A DNA stretch of 64,000 bases from Halothiobacillus sp. (GTDB taxonomy: Bacteria; Pseudomonadota; Gammaproteobacteria; Halothiobacillales; Halothiobacillaceae). A model generated the notes under the pieces. That model had not been told where the DNA came from. It did not search any database and saw nothing but the letters and a program-made list of their open reading frames with translations. The DNA lies in assembly GCA_024635755.1 (NCBI GenBank), contig JAGXIF010000024.1, forward strand, positions 30,222 to 94,221. The letters run 5' to 3'. The translations under genes were made by a program, and so were the position numbers. Shown in pieces: positions 62,513 through 64,000 of the stretch; position 1 is the first letter of the stretch; the number at the start of each line of letters is the position of its first letter.

Positions 62513-64000
62513 ATGACCCACCATGCCGTCAAGCCGCGCCGCGCCCTGCTGAGCGTTTCCGACAAGACCGGGATCCTGGGCCTCGCCCAGGGCCTGCATG
62601 CCGCCGGGGTGGAGCTGCTCTCCACCGGCGGCACGGCCCGCCTGCTGCGCGAGAACGACGTCCCGGTGCGCGAGGTCAGTGACGTCACCGGCTTCCCGGA
62701 AATCATGGCCGGCCGCGTCAAGACGCTCAATCCGCTGATCCACGGCGGCATCCTGGGGCGTCGCGGCACCGACGACGAGGTGATGGCCACCCACGGCATC
62801 ACGCCGATCGACCTGGTGGTGGTCAACCTCTACCCGTTCGCCCGCACCGTGGCCGACCCGGACTGCGACCTGCCCACGGCGATCGAGAACATCGACATCG
62901 GCGGCCCGGCGATGGTCCGCGCGGCGGCCAAGAACCACAACGATGTGGCCATCGTGGTCAACCCGAGCGACTACGAGGTGGTGCTCAAGGAGATCAACGG
63001 CGAAGGCGTCTCCATGGCCACCCGTCAGCGCCTGGCCGGAGCGGCCTTCAGCCACACCGCCCAGTACGACGGCATGATCGCCGACTACCTGGGACAGCAG
63101 TTCGAGGAAAGTACGTTCGCGCCCACCTGGCACCTGCCGTTGAACAAGTCCATGGACCTGCGCTACGGCGAGAACCCGCACCAGAACGCGGCCTTCTACG
63201 TCGAGCCGGACGCCGCACCGGGCACCCTCGCCCGTGCCCGGATCGTCCAGGGCAAGCCCTTGTCGTTCAACAACCTCGCCGACGCCGACGCCGCGCTCGA
63301 GTGCGTCAAGCAGTTCGACCGCGCCGCCTGCGTGATCGTCAAGCATGCCAACCCCTGCGGTGTGGCTTATGGCGAAACCCTGCTCGACGCGTACCAGCGC
63401 GCCTTCAGCACCGACACCGAGTCGGCATTCGGTGGTATCATCGCTTTCAACCGTGAACTGGATGCGGCAACGGCCCAGGCGATTGCTGATCAGCAGTTTG
63501 TCGAGGTGATCATCGCGCCGCAAGTGACCGCCGAAGCGGTTGCCGTGATTGCCGCCAAGAAGAATGTCCGTCTGCTCGAGTGTGGTGCATGGCCGGAGAA
63601 ACCGGCTGACCGACTGGAGATGAAACGGGTCAATGGCGGCATGCTGGTGCAGGAGGCCGACCTGGCTTTAACCGCCGAACTACGGGTGGTCAGCAAGCGC
63701 CAGCCGACGCCTGAAGAGATGCAGGACCTGCTCTTCACCTGGCGGGTGGCCAAGTTCGTCAAGTCGAACGCCATCGTTTACGGCAGAGACGGTATGACCA
63801 TCGGCGTCGGCGCCGGTCAGATGAGCCGGGTCAACTCGGCGCGGATTGCCGCAATCAAGGCCGAAAATGCCGGACTCGATGTCAAAGGCGCGGTCATGGC
63901 TTCCGATGCCTTCTTCCCGTTCCGTGACGGCATCGACAACGCTGCCGCAGTCGGCATCAGTGCTGTTATCCAGCCGGGCGGCTCGATCCGCGACGAGGAA
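62513..64000 (+). CDS. purH: Bifunctional AICAR transformylase/IMP cyclohydrolase PurH (3' end beyond window)
   Basis: The last two steps of de novo IMP synthesis. The first 496 codons are present; about 30 remain beyond the window, judging by the usual length of about 525. The N-terminal IMP cyclohydrolase domain has [35 protein letters not shown] and [17 protein letters not shown]; the AICAR transformylase domain has [11 protein letters not shown] and the catalytic KHANPCGVA. Translation starts at the ATG at 62513. From about 63,430 onward codon usage becomes noticeably less G/C-ending than in the first two thirds. A TACAAT at 62436 could be a -10 element for it. Confidence 0.93.
   Translation, partial: MTHHAVKPRRALLSVSDKTGILGLAQGLHAAGVELLSTGGTARLLRENDVPVREVSDVTGFPEIMAGRVKTLNPLIHGGILGRRGTDDEVMATHGITPIDLVVVNLYPFARTVADPDCDLPTAIENIDIGGPAMVRAAAKNHNDVAIVVNPSDYEVVLKEINGEGVSMATRQRLAGAAFSHTAQYDGMIADYLGQQFEESTFAPTWHLPLNKSMDLRYGENPHQNAAFYVEPDAAPGTLARARIVQGKPLSFNNLADADAALECVKQFDRAACVIVKHANPCGVAYGETLLDAYQRAFSTDTESAFGGIIAFNRELDAATAQAIADQQFVEVIIAPQVTAEAVAVIAAKKNVRLLECGAWPEKPADRLEMKRVNGGMLVQEADLALTAELRVVSKRQPTPEEMQDLLFTWRVAKFVKSNAIVYGRDGMTIGVGAGQMSRVNSARIAAIKAENAGLDVKGAVMASDAFFPFRDGIDNAAAVGISAVIQPGGSIRDEE

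Overview
The window is compact, GC-rich (about two thirds G+C by eye) bacterial chromosome with short gaps and many stop/start overlaps. Gene content points to a gammaproteobacterium: argH divergent from an AlgZ/AlgR pair, hemC-hemD-hemX-hemY, gmk-rpoZ-spoT-ridA, MetR, LptM-LysA and EngB. System II (ResB/CcsB) cytochrome c assembly, cytochrome c4 and a peroxiredoxin-glutaredoxin hybrid beside an NADH-type glutathione reductase suggest a respiratory, probably sulfur-oxidising lineage near Chromatiales/Halothiobacillaceae. That placement is inference. No rRNA, tRNA, CRISPR array, complete insertion sequence or phage was seen.

Layout. 1-804: no recognisable gene, one perfect 26-nt palindrome. 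0.8-8.3 kb: hydrolase, RNA m5C methyltransferase, lptM-lysA, an OxyR-like site with two terminator-like hairpins, hybrid peroxiredoxin, glutathione reductase, metR. 8.3-15.7 kb: a heme-binding diguanylate cyclase with a degenerate EAL domain, a broken Tat-exported aldo/keto reductase, a DUF6064-like membrane protein, a phospholipase D/VTT fusion and an EEP phosphatase. 15.7-25.3 kb: engB, then a c-type cytochrome and thiol block (cytochrome c4, ResB, CcsB, DsbA), catabolic acetolactate synthase, a second EEP protein and a soluble diguanylate cyclase. 25.3-31.4 kb: ubiD-hemY-hemX-hemD-hemC on the minus strand. 31.6-34.4 kb: exported thioredoxin, then a small exported Cys peptide, an MNIO (DUF692) enzyme and a DUF2063 partner, which together form a candidate metallophore RiPP locus. 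34.4-38.2 kb: radC, a REP cluster, ung-pdxH, an esterase and an AT-richer patch with an orphan PD-(D/E)XK nuclease-like gene. 38.3-47.8 kb: argH, algZR-like pair, SO_0444-type metal permease, phosphoesterase, a PfkB kinase fused to a Rieske domain, a GGDEF/EAL protein, bolA and a decayed DUF481 outer-membrane gene. 47.9-64 kb: ridA, spoT, rpoZ, gmk, SlyB-like lipoprotein, xthA, Do-family protease, hemH with a CinA-like partner, trxB, an unidentified membrane pair, yfbR-dgt, a beta-hydroxyacid dehydrogenase and purH, which runs off the end.

Recurring themes are thiol redox and peroxide defence (Prx-Grx/GR, DsbA, exported thioredoxin, TrxB), tetrapyrrole and heme handling (hemC, D, X, Y, H; ccs; cytochrome c4; heme-sensing cyclase), metal handling (RiPP locus, Cys-rich permease) and c-di-GMP signalling (three GGDEF proteins). 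The most unusual items are the RiPP locus, the kinase-Rieske fusion, the probable NADH/glutathione-amide peroxide system with its leader, and two genes decayed by internal deletion.
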